Part shown: positions 19,176 to 28,699 of the stretch, piece by piece
How the letters are laid out: the number at the start of each line of letters is the position of its first letter
How positions within the stretch are numbered: the first letter of the stretch is position 1
NCBI RefSeq assembly: GCF_030813235.1
Contig: NZ_JAUSUB010000006.1
Location: 179,540-243,539, forward strand
Reading direction: 5' to 3'
DNA length: 64,000 nt
Source: Cytobacillus purgationiresistens
GTDB taxonomy: Bacteria > Bacillota > Bacilli > Bacillales > Cytobacillaceae
Translations under genes and position numbers: made by a program
Notes under the pieces: model-generated
Told to the model about the DNA's origin: nothing
The model's input: only the letters and a program-made list of their open reading frames with translations
Databases searched by the model: none

Positions 19176-19665
19176 ACGCATTGTTTTTTTACAACAAAGA
19201 AAATGATATCAAATCTTTATCCATTTGGCAACTTTTTTTTCAAAATTACTTATTTGTTCCATTTTGGGTGATGGCTACTCTTTATGGATCTGTTCATTTT
19301 TTGTGACTAAATAGGTCTCTTAATAAAGGAGAGTTAGCTCGTGCATAAGAATGCAGTTTAGCTTCAACCGACCTTAAACCTAAAACGGGCTTTTCGAAGT
19401 TGAACGTACTCATAATTTGCAAACTTGGGGCAATCCTTCCTTAAAAAAAATATGAATATAAGCAATTACGAACCATTTCACTGTTAATTCCCTATTGTTT
19501 TTACTAAATATAGTTCCTTTCGCCTCCCAAAAAAACAATAAGGCAGATGTTTCAGATCCTTTCTCCTAATAGAATTACCCCCATTTACAAGCCTGCTTCT
19601 GCAGTCCTATCATTATTATTAGAAAATAACTAATTTTCTTAATAATTTTGAGAGGTGAAATGAAA
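19176..19665 (+). promoter_or_regulatory. Long upstream region of the protease gene, with a dyad next to the start
   Basis: About 490 bp with no convincing gene. Just before the ribosome site is an inverted repeat, ATTATTAGAAAAT (19615-19627) and ATTTTCTTAATAAT (19633-19646), complementary except for one extra base. It could be an operator or a leader hairpin. I could not fix a sigma-A promoter with confidence. The rest is AT-rich and shows nothing else I can support. Confidence 0.45.
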
Positions 19666-22600
19666 ATGACATTCAAGAAATTAAAACCGGTTATCGCCAC
19701 CACACTAGCGGCGGGGTTGCTGCTTTCTATGGCCATACCTTCCTACCCGTTAGCAGCAAAACAAGAAGCGATATCCTATGAGAATGTTAAATCCATGCTT
19801 AAAGAATTATCAGCTGAAGAAAGACGAGCTTTGAATGAATTAACTGCCTCCCCGACCTTTGCCATTGCACCTGATGTTAAGCAAGATAGTTCAGAAGTGA
19901 TATCGGTTATTGTTGAATTTAAAACGCTGCCGGCAAAAGTAGCCGTAAAACAGCAAACCGCCAATGGTAAAAGAATGCTTGCAGCGACAGCAGAGACTCA
20001 AGTAGAACAGTCCCATCAAGATTTCAAAAAATTTGTATCCTCTTTTAAAAAGCAAAAAAACATTAAGGATTTTGATCCGGCAACAATAGAAATTAATAGA
20101 GAATACAAAAACGCTATCAATGGTGTGTCCATGAAGCTTCCAGGCATCGCTGTGAAAGAACTATTAGCTTCTGATGAAGTGAAAAGAGTTTGGAGCAATA
20201 AAGAAATCCAATTGGATTTGCCTGAAGAAAAAGAAGTGATCTCTCCTAAAATGTCAGACAGTGTTCCACAAATTGGTGTAGATAAATTGCATGATGAAAA
20301 CATAACAGGAAAAGGCATTAAAGTAGGAGTAATCGATACTGGCATCGATTATAATCATCCTGATTTAACTGAAAGCTATAGAGGTTATCGCTCCACAGAT
20401 GGCGAGGATCCAAAAGAGGTGGATCCAGAATCAGTAAAAGGCTGGGATTTTGTCGATGATGACGCCGATCCGATGGAAACTACCTATAAAGACTGGCAGA
20501 ACTCAGGCGATCCAGAGGATTATTATGGATCTAAATATTATACCTCTCATGGAACACATGTGTCAGGAACCATCGCAGCCACTAAACAGAATGCTGTCGA
20601 TTATGCCGTTGGAGGCATTGCTCCAGATATAGATTTATATAATTATCGTGTGCTTGGACCATATGGCTCAGGCTCAAATGAAGATGTCATTGCAGGAATT
20701 GATAAAGCAGTATCGGACGAAATGGACGTGATGAATCTATCCTTAGGATCTTCAGTGAATGATCCATTAGATCCTACTTCCATTGCGATCAATAACGCAA
20801 TGCTGTCAGGCGTGGTAGCTGTTGTAGCAGCTGGGAATGCTGGACCAGAATCAAAGTCATTGGGATCGCCAGGAACAGCAGCATTAGGCATTACAGTCGG
20901 AGCAAGTGATTCAGCGATGAATATTCCAACTATGTCTCTTGCTACCGGAAAAGACACCTTATCTCTTATGCTTTTAGCAAAGAACTTCTCAGACCAATTA
21001 AAACTATTAGAAGGCAAAAAGCTTCCGATTGTATCGGCAGGAATTGGACAGGCCAGTGATTTTAAAGGCATCGATGCAAAAGGCAAAGTGGCACTAATAG
21101 AAAGAGGAACGCTTACTTTTGATGAAAAAATCGCAAATGCAAAAGCGGCAGGGGCGATTGCCACCCTTATTTATAATCATACAGATGGGCAAATCTCTGC
21201 TTATCTTGGAGAAGGCAAAGAGTATATCCCATCCTTCCGCTTGTCTAAAGAAGAAGGAGAAAAGCTGAAAAATAGCGGTCTTTCTACTATTACCTTAAAA
21301 GACTTATCCAGTACAAAAACAGAAGGCGACCAGCTGGCAGACTTCAGCTCAAGAGGGCCGGTCAATGGAAACTATGATATCAAACCTGATGTGGTTGCAC
21401 CAGGCGTGGCAATATTCTCGACAATTCCTGAATATATTAACAGTCCTGAAGAAGGCATCGATTACACTACTTCCTACAGCAGAATGCAAGGGACATCCAT
21501 GGCATCCCCGCATGTTGCCGGGGTAGCAGCGCTTATTCTGCAAAGTAACGAAGGGTATGATCCATTTGATGTAAAAGAGGCACTGATGAATACTTCTGTA
21601 GACTTGAAACAGAACTACTCAGTAAATGAAGTAGGAGCCGGACGCATCGATGCTTATGAAGCTGTTCATGCTGAAACTACGGTTAAAGTCTTAGATCAGA
21701 CGGAAACAGTTTCAGGCGATGAAAATACCTTAATTGACGAAGAAACAGGCTCGATCGCTTTTGGCAGAGAGTATTTAAGAGAAAATAATGAAACAATCAG
21801 CATCAGCAAAGATATTGAAGTAGAGAATCGCGGCAAGAAAAAAGCTTATGATATTACCGTGAAATTTAATGAAGGAATAAAAGGAGTAGAAAACGCCAAA
21901 GAAAATGGCGTGAAGCTAAATATTAAAAATTCAATTACCGTAGGAAAGGGAAAAACCAAGACGCTTGCAGCAGCCATAAAAGTGCCTAGCCAAGCTAAAC
22001 CTGGAGCATATGAAGGCTATATTCACTTTGTTAATCAAGACAATCAAGAAGAATCCTATCAAGTTCCCTTCTCTATTACAGTTACAGATAAAGGCATTGA
22101 TTACTTAGAAACTGATAGACCAGCGCTTGCCAATGATATTGGATTCTGGCAGCATTATTATCCATTCATCAACGGGATGTTTGCTTTGAAAAGTCCGATG
22201 GAAACAATTGATGTCATCTTATCCGATGGAAAAACGGGGAAACCTCTAGGATATATCGGTTCACTAAACGCGAAGAATATGGTTCCCGATAGAGAGTATT
22301 TTCTTCTGTATATGTTTGCTGGATATATGCAGCCGTTTACTAATGACCCTGAAAACCCTATAGCAGAGGAAAGACTGAAACTGCCTGAAGGGGATTACAA
22401 ATTAGATTTTATCGCGATGGATGAAAGCGGTAAAACCTATGATATCGATACACCAGCCATTGTAGATAATACAGCGCCAGAGATTTCATGGGACAAAAAA
22501 CCTGGAGTCTATGAGTTAAATGATTCCATGTTTACTGAGGAAGATGGCATGGAAGCCTTCTATGTTCACGGTAATGTGCAGGATAAAACAGTCGACTTGC

Positions 22601-23859
22601 TTAAAGAAAAAGGGCTGGATTATGACCAGTCTTCTAACACAATGTTCTATGATACATCTAAATACGCCTACTTTGCACGAACATTCCCGATTACTGAAAA
22701 TGGTGATGTGAAATATGGCATTGAAAAAAGCGATATTGCAGATGACGCATTATATTTACAGTTAGCAACAACGGACATGGCTACAGCAGTCAATCAAGAG
22801 GCATATATTTTCCTGCAGGAAGGCACTCCGTATATATCAGCTGATTATAATAAGGAGTCCATTAAAAAGAATGATACGATTACAATGTCTCTCACTTTAA
22901 ACAATGTAAAAGATTTAATGTCAAGTGAACATAAAGTGAGCTTCTATGACGATTATTATCAATTTAAAAATGCTAAGCTATCGAAGGAAATCAATCAATA
23001 TGCCAAACAAAAAGGCATATCAGTAGAGTTAAAAGATCCTGAAGTAATAAAAGATGAACATTGGACAAGCTCCGTTTCGCTTGAAACAGTACTCTCAGGA
23101 AAGGCATTTAACGGACTAAATGGGGACATGCCAATTCTTGATGTCAACTTCAAATTGGTTGATGATGCAAAGTACAACAAATACGATGCGTTCGAAGTTA
23201 TCGGTGCCAACTACGAGCAAAAAGACAATAAAACAGTAACGCTTCCGTTTTACAGCATTGAGAAGTTTGAAGTTATTTCTAAACATTCCACTGTTGAAGG
23301 AACCGTTAATTTAGAAGCCTTTACTAGTGAAGAAGGGTATTTTAATCGGACGGGTGATGCAGAGAATCTCGGCATCAATCTTTATGCACAAACAAGATCA
23401 GGCAAGAAATATAAAGGAACAATTGATTCTTATGGTCAATTCCAAGTAAAAGGAATTCCTGCAAGCAGCCAGGAATATACTTTGGTAATTGAAGCACCAG
23501 GACACTTAAAAAGCTCCAGTACATTCATTCCTGGGAAAATGGTCGATGGCGAGCTGATTGGGCAGCTTCAACGAGTCCGCCCTGCTCTCGGCCTTGCAGG
23601 TGATGTGAACGGGGATAAAGTCATTGATATTAAAGACATCAGAGACGCTGTTGATGCTTACGGAGATGAAGACAGCTCAATGAAGAAGGAAGATATCAAT
23701 CAAGATGGAAAAGTTGATGAAGCAGATATCAGACTTATTGAGAAGAACTTCCTAGCAAAGGGTCCGGATGCAGGCAATAAAGAACCAAAAGAAACGATAG
23801 GCAAAAAGGATCTTGAGTATTTCTTGCGCTTGATTGAATTGGAGCCAACCAATAACTAA
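19666..23859 (+). CDS. Secreted multidomain subtilisin-like protease with cohesin-like and dockerin modules
   Basis: 1397 aa from the ATG at 19666, 7 nt after AGAGGTGA. It has a signal peptide (1 to about 30), an I9-type propeptide (about 78-185), and an S8 catalytic domain with D224 (VIDTGID), H295 (SHGTHVSG), N391 (AAGNAGP) and S611 (GTSMASPHVAG), interrupted by a PA domain (about 420-540), as in Vpr. After this come an Fn3-like domain (about 696-808), Ig/FlgD-like regions, a cohesin-like segment (about 1053-1205), a carboxypeptidase-regulatory-like beta domain (about 1206-1295) and a type I dockerin with two calcium loops, DVNGDKVIDIKDI and DINQDGKVDEADI (about 1313-1366). No LPXTG or S-layer domain is seen. 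It is likely extracellular and calcium-dependent, and lies between infC and thrS against the flow of both. Confidence 0.9.
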   Translation: MTFKKLKPVIATTLAAGLLLSMAIPSYPLAAKQEAISYENVKSMLKELSAEERRALNELTASPTFAIAPDVKQDSSEVISVIVEFKTLPAKVAVKQQTANGKRMLAATAETQVEQSHQDFKKFVSSFKKQKNIKDFDPATIEINREYKNAINGVSMKLPGIAVKELLASDEVKRVWSNKEIQLDLPEEKEVISPKMSDSVPQIGVDKLHDENITGKGIKVGVIDTGIDYNHPDLTESYRGYRSTDGEDPKEVDPESVKGWDFVDDDADPMETTYKDWQNSGDPEDYYGSKYYTSHGTHVSGTIAATKQNAVDYAVGGIAPDIDLYNYRVLGPYGSGSNEDVIAGIDKAVSDEMDVMNLSLGSSVNDPLDPTSIAINNAMLSGVVAVVAAGNAGPESKSLGSPGTAALGITVGASDSAMNIPTMSLATGKDTLSLMLLAKNFSDQLKLLEGKKLPIVSAGIGQASDFKGIDAKGKVALIERGTLTFDEKIANAKAAGAIATLIYNHTDGQISAYLGEGKEYIPSFRLSKEEGEKLKNSGLSTITLKDLSSTKTEGDQLADFSSRGPVNGNYDIKPDVVAPGVAIFSTIPEYINSPEEGIDYTTSYSRMQGTSMASPHVAGVAALILQSNEGYDPFDVKEALMNTSVDLKQNYSVNEVGAGRIDAYEAVHAETTVKVLDQTETVSGDENTLIDEETGSIAFGREYLRENNETISISKDIEVENRGKKKAYDITVKFNEGIKGVENAKENGVKLNIKNSITVGKGKTKTLAAAIKVPSQAKPGAYEGYIHFVNQDNQEESYQVPFSITVTDKGIDYLETDRPALANDIGFWQHYYPFINGMFALKSPMETIDVILSDGKTGKPLGYIGSLNAKNMVPDREYFLLYMFAGYMQPFTNDPENPIAEERLKLPEGDYKLDFIAMDESGKTYDIDTPAIVDNTAPEISWDKKPGVYELNDSMFTEEDGMEAFYVHGNVQDKTVDLLKEKGLDYDQSSNTMFYDTSKYAYFARTFPITENGDVKYGIEKSDIADDALYLQLATTDMATAVNQEAYIFLQEGTPYISADYNKESIKKNDTITMSLTLNNVKDLMSSEHKVSFYDDYYQFKNAKLSKEINQYAKQKGISVELKDPEVIKDEHWTSSVSLETVLSGKAFNGLNGDMPILDVNFKLVDDAKYNKYDAFEVIGANYEQKDNKTVTLPFYSIEKFEVISKHSTVEGTVNLEAFTSEEGYFNRTGDAENLGINLYAQTRSGKKYKGTIDSYGQFQVKGIPASSQEYTLVIEAPGHLKSSSTFIPGKMVDGELIGQLQRVRPALGLAGDVNGDKVIDIKDIRDAVDAYGDEDSSMKKEDINQDGKVDEADIRLIEKNFLAKGPDAGNKEPKETIGKKDLEYFLRLIELEPTNN

Positions 23860-23869
23860 ATTAAGGACA

Positions 23870-23905
23870 AAGCACCAGGCAGTTTCAAGCCTGGTGCTTT
23901 TTTCG
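23870..23905 (+). terminator. Terminator of the protease gene
   Basis: Perfect hairpin AAGCACCAGGC...GCCTGGTGCTT followed by a T run, 10 bp after the stop. A TATAAT at about 23911 immediately afterwards may serve the next gene, though no clear -35 pairs with it. Confidence 0.9.
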
Positions 23906-23971
23906 TTTGCTATAATATTCTAAAAAGGGTTTCTTCCTAAATCTTCAAACAGGCAGGAGGTATTCGCGCTG

Positions 23972-25207
23972 ATGGAAGGTCGAATCATTAAATATTATAG
24001 AGAGAAGGCCAAGCTTACCCAAAAAGATATCGTTCAAGGCATTTGCTCGATTACTCACATAAGTAAGATCGAGAGAGAAATAACCGAGTATTCCAGTGAA
24101 ATCGTCACTTTATTATGCAAAAGACTACAAATTGATATGAAAGAGGAAAAATCCAAATTCTATCTATTTGGAAAAAAGATGGAAGAACTGCAGCATCAAA
24201 TCATCCTCCAGAACAACCTAGAAATAGACCGGTTAAAAGCTGAGCTTGAGAAAAATCCATTGAAGGATTCGCCAGATTTTTACGCTTCCTATTCGCTTAC
24301 CTTTGCACGATACTACTTATATATAGGCAACCTGGAAAAGGCCAATCAATACATCAGCGACATTCATCAAGGCAATCGATCGTTATCGATTTTTGAAGAA
24401 AATTTTTTAAAGCATAACCTCGGGATATATTACTTCTTAACAGGAAGAAACAAAGATTGTATTCGCGTGCTGACAAATATAGACCATGAAATTTATCATC
24501 AAAATGAATATTACTATCATCTGGCTGTCGCACACTATGTGATAAACCAAAATGTGCAAGCTTATTATTATGGTGAAAAAGCAGCCAGTTATTTTCATAA
24601 AACAATGAATGTCCATCGAATGATAGATGCAGAGACATTGCTTTTAGTCCAGCTAAATGCCAAATCAGTGGCTAATTACATTGAGATAAAAGAAAGATAC
24701 GAGGCATTATTTAGACTATGCGATGCCTGCGGTGCAGCACCGCGCAAAGCAAAGGCATATCACAATTTTGCATACGACTTGCATAAACGGCAAATGTATG
24801 AGAAATCACATCATTATTATTTGCTCGCGCTTAGTCTAGTAGAAGAATCAGATGGAATCTATCTTATGTTTTTAGAAAATTTTATAGGAAATGCTTATTA
24901 TGGAAACATTCTGCCTGCTGAAGAATTAATGACCAAGGTGGACAGAGGGCTGGAAATATCGCAGAAAAAAACACATGCACTGCCGAGCTTCCATTTTACA
25001 TTTTATAAATATCTTCTTTCCGGACTGAAACAACAAGCCTTCCAACTGATTGAAAACACGATTCTCCCCTATTACAGAGAATCAGGAGATACGCTAATGA
25101 TTGAGAAAAATGAAAGGCTACTTTTTTATTATTACGCAGAAAATGGAAAGACGGAAAGCGCTTTAAAACTGGCTAGAAATCTCATTCCTTCTTCTACATT
25201 AGTTTGA
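23972..25207 (+). CDS. HTH-TPR transcriptional regulator, RRNPP (NprR/PlcR-like) type
   Basis: 411 aa. An N-terminal XRE-type helix-turn-helix (about 5-57: YYREKAKLTQKDIVQGICSITHISKIE) is followed by about 340 residues of helical repeats rich in Tyr and paired aromatic residues, such as YLYIGNLEKANQYI, YYYHLAVAHYVINQNVQAYYYGEKA and YHNFAYDLHKRQMYEKSHHYY, which look like TPRs. This is the layout of the RRNPP family, often controlled by small secreted peptides; NprR (about 420 aa) controls an extracellular protease in the B. cereus group. It follows the protease gene by 112 bp. I found no candidate signal-peptide gene beside it, so its ligand is unknown. AGGAGG lies 11 nt upstream of the ATG. 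Confidence 0.8.
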   Translation: MEGRIIKYYREKAKLTQKDIVQGICSITHISKIEREITEYSSEIVTLLCKRLQIDMKEEKSKFYLFGKKMEELQHQIILQNNLEIDRLKAELEKNPLKDSPDFYASYSLTFARYYLYIGNLEKANQYISDIHQGNRSLSIFEENFLKHNLGIYYFLTGRNKDCIRVLTNIDHEIYHQNEYYYHLAVAHYVINQNVQAYYYGEKAASYFHKTMNVHRMIDAETLLLVQLNAKSVANYIEIKERYEALFRLCDACGAAPRKAKAYHNFAYDLHKRQMYEKSHHYYLLALSLVEESDGIYLMFLENFIGNAYYGNILPAEELMTKVDRGLEISQKKTHALPSFHFTFYKYLLSGLKQQAFQLIENTILPYYRESGDTLMIEKNERLLFYYYAENGKTESALKLARNLIPSSTLV

Positions 25208-25227
25208 CTTTTCCCTGTCTGCAAATA

Positions 25228-25285
25228 GAAAGGAGCTGTCCCCAAAAGTCATTTTCCAACGACTTTCGAGGCAGCTCCTTTTTCC
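25228..25285. terminator. Terminator between the regulator and thrS
   Basis: Long hairpin with arms AAAGGAGCTG and CAGCTCCTTT plus an inner AAAGTC/GACTTT pair, between convergent genes. The plus strand ends in TTTTTCC, so it serves the regulator and possibly thrS as well. Confidence 0.8.
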
Positions 25286-25287
25286 TA

Positions 25288-27222
25288 TTATTTGCGCTCT
25301 ACTTCTTTTATTAAGTTCGATTTGAAATCTTCAAATGATAAAGTTTCTGATTTTTGCTCGCCATACTTGCGGACATTGACTGCTTTCTCAGCTACTTCAT
25401 TGTCTCCGACTACAAGCATATAAGGCGTTTTCTGCATTTGAGCTTCACGGATTTTATAACCGATCTTCTCATTCCTATCGTCAAGCTCTACGCGGAATCC
25501 TTCAAGCTGAAGCTGTTCTTGCACTTGCTTCGCATAATCGAAGTGAACGTCCGGAGAAACAGGAATCACTTGAACTTGAACAGGTGCAAGCCATGTTGGG
25601 AATGCCCCTTTATATTCTTCGATTAAGAAAGCAACAAAGCGTTCCATTGTAGAAACAACACCCCGATGTATGACAACCGGACGATGCGGCTTACCATCTT
25701 CACCGACATAAGTTAAGTCGAAGCGTTCAGGCAATAAGAAATCCAGCTGAACAGTTGACAATGTTTCATCCTTGCCCAGTGCAGTCTTGACTTGAACGTC
25801 TAGCTTAGGGCCGTAAAAAGCCGCTTCTCCTTCTGCTTCAAAATAAGGGAGACCAATTTCGTCCATCGCTTCTTTCAGCATGGATTGCGCCTTTTCCCAC
25901 ATTACATCATCATCGAAATATTTCTCAGTATCTTGAGGATCGCGATAGGAAAGACGGAATGAATAATCTTTAATATCGAAGTCCTTATATACTTCTAGGA
26001 TAAGGTGTACAACACGTTTAAATTCTTCTTTAATTTGATCCGGACGGACAAATAAATGAGCATCATTTAAAGTCATTCCACGGACGCGCTGCAGTCCGGA
26101 TAACGCACCTGACATTTCGTAGCGGTGCATTGTTCCAAGCTCAGCAATACGTATTGGCAGCTCACGGTAGCTATGAATGCCATTTTTATAAATCATCATA
26201 TGATGCGGGCAATTCATAGGTCGAAGGACAAGCTGCTCATTATCCATATCCATTACAGGGAACATATCCTCTTGGTAATGATCCCAGTGACCAGAAGTTT
26301 TATAAAGTTCAACATTCGCCATAATCGGTGTATATACATGATCATAGCCAAGACGCTGTTCTTTATCGACGATATAGCGCTCAATATTGCGGCGAATGGT
26401 AGCTCCTTTAGGAAGCCAAATCGGCAAGCCTTGACCTACTTTTTGCGAGTTCATAAATAAGTTTAATTCTTTCCCTATCTTACGATGATCACGCTCCTTC
26501 GCTTCTTCAAGCAAGCGCAAATGCTCTGCCAGGTCTTCTTTTTTAAAGAAAGCAGTACCGTAGATTCTTTGTAGCATCTTATTGTCACTGTCGCCGCGCC
26601 AATACGCACCAGCTATGCTTAGTAATTTAAACTCTTTTAATTTTCCAGTGGATGGAACGTGAACACCGCGGCATAAGTCGAAGAAATCACCTTGCTCATA
26701 TAGTGTCACTGTTTCATTTGCGGGAATGGCTTCAATTAATTCTAATTTATATTCATCGCCAATTCCCTTATAAAGAGCCATCGCTTCCTCACGGCTCACT
26801 TCTTTACGTACGATGTCAATATTTTCATTGATAATTTTCTTCATTTCTTTCTCAATTACGGACAAATCTTCAGGTGTTAATGATTCTTCTAAATCAATAT
26901 CATAGTAGAATCCGCCTTCGATCACAGGACCAACACCTAGCTTTACATTCTTATATAGACGTTTAATTGCTTGGGCCATTAAGTGTGCAGAGCTATGGCG
27001 AAGCACCTCAAGTGCTTCATCGCTGCCTTGAGTCACAATTTCAACTTCCGCATCTGCGTCAATAGGACGACGAAGATCGAACATCTCTTGATTTACTTTA
27101 CCAGCGATTGCTTTTTTCTTTAATCCAGGGCTGATTGAAGCTGCTATATCTTCAGTTGTCGTTCCTTTAGGAAACTCCTTTACAGCACCATCTGGAAACG
27201 AAACTTTAATCATCTCTGACAT
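25288..27222 (-). CDS. thrS: Threonine--tRNA ligase
   Basis: 644 aa from the ATG at 27222 with AAGGAGGA upstream; the frame also extends upstream into the T-box leader, which is not coding. The domains are TGS (about 1-65), the editing/SAD domain (about 70-240, containing [14 protein letters not shown] and [12 protein letters not shown]), the class II core (zinc cysteine in [12 protein letters not shown], motif 2 near [26 protein letters not shown], noted as key R-E-R residues) and the C-terminal anticodon-binding domain (about 540-644). It charges tRNA-Thr and edits Ser-tRNA-Thr. Confidence 0.97.
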   Translation of the reverse strand: MSEMIKVSFPDGAVKEFPKGTTTEDIAASISPGLKKKAIAGKVNQEMFDLRRPIDADAEVEIVTQGSDEALEVLRHSSAHLMAQAIKRLYKNVKLGVGPVIEGGFYYDIDLEESLTPEDLSVIEKEMKKIINENIDIVRKEVSREEAMALYKGIGDEYKLELIEAIPANETVTLYEQGDFFDLCRGVHVPSTGKLKEFKLLSIAGAYWRGDSDNKMLQRIYGTAFFKKEDLAEHLRLLEEAKERDHRKIGKELNLFMNSQKVGQGLPIWLPKGATIRRNIERYIVDKEQRLGYDHVYTPIMANVELYKTSGHWDHYQEDMFPVMDMDNEQLVLRPMNCPHHMMIYKNGIHSYRELPIRIAELGTMHRYEMSGALSGLQRVRGMTLNDAHLFVRPDQIKEEFKRVVHLILEVYKDFDIKDYSFRLSYRDPQDTEKYFDDDVMWEKAQSMLKEAMDEIGLPYFEAEGEAAFYGPKLDVQVKTALGKDETLSTVQLDFLLPERFDLTYVGEDGKPHRPVVIHRGVVSTMERFVAFLIEEYKGAFPTWLAPVQVQVIPVSPDVHFDYAKQVQEQLQLEGFRVELDDRNEKIGYKIREAQMQKTPYMLVVGDNEVAEKAVNVRKYGEQKSETLSFEDFKSNLIKEVERK

Positions 27223-27548
27223 GTTGTCTTCCTCCTTATAATTCCAAAAGTTTTTATAGAAAATAAAAAAACCCGTCCCTATAAAAAGGGACGAGTTATT
27301 ATTTACACGTGGTTCCACCCTACTTCACATCTCCACTCAGCGTAAAGATGACTTGTAGAAAGATAACGGTCTTGGCACCGTCAACACTTAATACTCAATG
27401 TAAAATGGCATTGAAGTTCAGTGTTGAAGTTCAAAGGTGGTAAGCATTCCATTCGTGTTAGGAAGATTCCAGCCAAGCCTTCCCTCTCTTTAAACCGTAA
27501 AAGAATACCCATATCCTTATCATTACTGTTTCATGATTTTATCAATAT
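27223..27548 (-). promoter_or_regulatory. T-box leader of thrS
   Basis: The T-box AGGGTGGAACCACG is the complement of 27308-27321. It is followed by a terminator hairpin AACTCGTCCC...GGGACGGGTT and a T run (27262-27297). Upstream lie paired segments, including repeated TGAACTTCAA-like and CATTG motifs near 27395-27440, in a leader of about 325 nt. An ACC triplet in CTTACCACC near 27440 could be the threonine specifier; this needs folding to confirm. Confidence 0.92.
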
Positions 27549-27554
27549 GTACGT

Positions 27555-27583
27555 ATTATAGATTTTTATTTACGGAAAATCAA
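27555..27583 (-). promoter_or_regulatory. Sigma-A promoter of thrS
   Basis: Minus strand: TTGATT (27578-27583), 17-nt spacer, TATAAT (27555-27560). The -35 overlaps the stop codon of ytxC, so thrS can be transcribed separately from the genes upstream. Confidence 0.75.
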
Positions 27584-28467
27584 GGGGTATCCGCTACATT
27601 TTGATTGGCGCCTGTTGGAGGAAGGCATTTTTTATTGACTAAAAAGGCTTCCGGAGCTTGTAAAATCAACCTTTCCTCAAAAATATTACGAATGGTTCTG
27701 ACAAGCGGCTGTTCAATTTCGGCTGTATATAGATAGATTTGTGACGGTGCGATAGACAAAAGAGGTGCGATTGTCACTGAGTCTACATAGACAGGGTGAT
27801 TAAAAAGCAGCTTCCTATCCATCATCATTGTAAGCTCAGATCGGCTGATCCTGTTATACTGCTCGTCATAAAATTCAACACCCTCGTCAATCATTAAATG
27901 AATTCTTCCCAATTTCCCTGAACGCCTCATTAAGAAATCTCTCAAGGTCTGGATAAACATTTGATATTCTTGTTCCATTTTATATTCATCAATGGATATC
28001 TCCACAAACTTAGTTAACTGCTCCATCAATGGCCGCATTCTAAATTTCACAAAGGAATCAAACGAAAAGGATAAATGGTTTTCAACCATTCGATCGATTG
28101 TTCGCTTTAATTCCCCCTGCACATCAACATCGCTAACAAAGGGAGTTAAATCTTCGCGCTCGCCTTCTAGAATGGAATGAATGATTTCTAGAATTTGCAG
28201 CTGCTCGTCCTCGTCATCATAATAGAAATTGTCTTCCATGATTCTTCTAAACCATGCGTCTCTTTTACTGTTTATAATAAAGGTATAGAATACCTCCTTA
28301 ATTTTTGAAATGATACTCTCTGCATTTTTTTCGATTACTATTTTCACTATATGCTGATCTTCCATTTGAAGAAGATTCTTCTCAAAATCAGAAGAAGGTA
28401 ACTTCTCTAAAAGATGATGATATAAGCCCTCCGCATCTTCTCTATTCTGGAAAATGATTTCGATCAA
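27580..28467 (-). CDS. ytxC: Putative sporulation protein YtxC
   Basis: 295 aa from the TTG at 28467, placed 5 nt after GGGGGGAT; an upstream GTG or ATG in frame would leave no ribosome site. It is a predicted soluble, acidic, mostly helical protein (for example REDLTPFVSDVDVQGELKRTIDRM and RDFLMRRSGKLGRIHLMIDEGVEFYDEQ; features are helical with a C-terminal mixed region). It matches the YtxC family by position between thrS and dnaI and by general sequence. The family is described as sporulation-associated, but its mechanism is unknown. Confidence 0.78.
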   Translation of the reverse strand: MIEIIFQNREDAEGLYHHLLEKLPSSDFEKNLLQMEDQHIVKIVIEKNAESIISKIKEVFYTFIINSKRDAWFRRIMEDNFYYDDEDEQLQILEIIHSILEGEREDLTPFVSDVDVQGELKRTIDRMVENHLSFSFDSFVKFRMRPLMEQLTKFVEISIDEYKMEQEYQMFIQTLRDFLMRRSGKLGRIHLMIDEGVEFYDEQYNRISRSELTMMMDRKLLFNHPVYVDSVTIAPLLSIAPSQIYLYTAEIEQPLVRTIRNIFEERLILQAPEAFLVNKKCLPPTGANQNVADTP

Positions 28468-28699
28468 CCAAATCCCCCCTCTAAACACATATCTGATTAA
28501 TATATATGGGGAACTTGACCAAAATAGAAGTCCGCAAAGAAAAGTCCTTTTTTAAAATTAAAGAAAACTCAACGTTTGATGATGATTAGGAGTTTCTAAA
28601 AGCTTTTTGACTAAAGATAAATCACTCTTTTCATCAGATGAGAAAAAGCACATAAATAGAGCTAATCACCTTACTTGCATGAGTGATTAGCTCTTTCCT
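28468..28699. other. Spacer between dnaI and ytxC with a hairpin at 28658-28693
   Basis: AT-rich spacer. The hairpin arms AGAGCTAATCAC and GTGATTAGCTCT flank a 12-nt loop, directly after the dnaI stop on the minus strand, and are followed by ATTTAT. It is probably the terminator of nrdR-dnaB-dnaI. Nothing else is visible. Confidence 0.65.

Noticed and set aside
19341..19361. Six-codon GTG frame after AAAGGAGA in the protease upstream region, considered as a signal-peptide gene
   Set aside because: Too short, without a secretion signal, and in a region with no other support.
20450..21543. Several 60-170 codon frames on both strands inside the protease gene
   Set aside because: They are shadows of one long well-supported coding region with catalytic motifs in the main frame.
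23860..23971. Search for a pheromone-peptide gene between the protease and the RRNPP regulator
   Set aside because: The gap holds only a terminator, a TATAAT and the ribosome site; no peptide frame of 15 codons or more with a start site is present.
25208..25287. Search for a peptide gene downstream of the RRNPP regulator
   Set aside because: The 80-bp gap is filled by a terminator.
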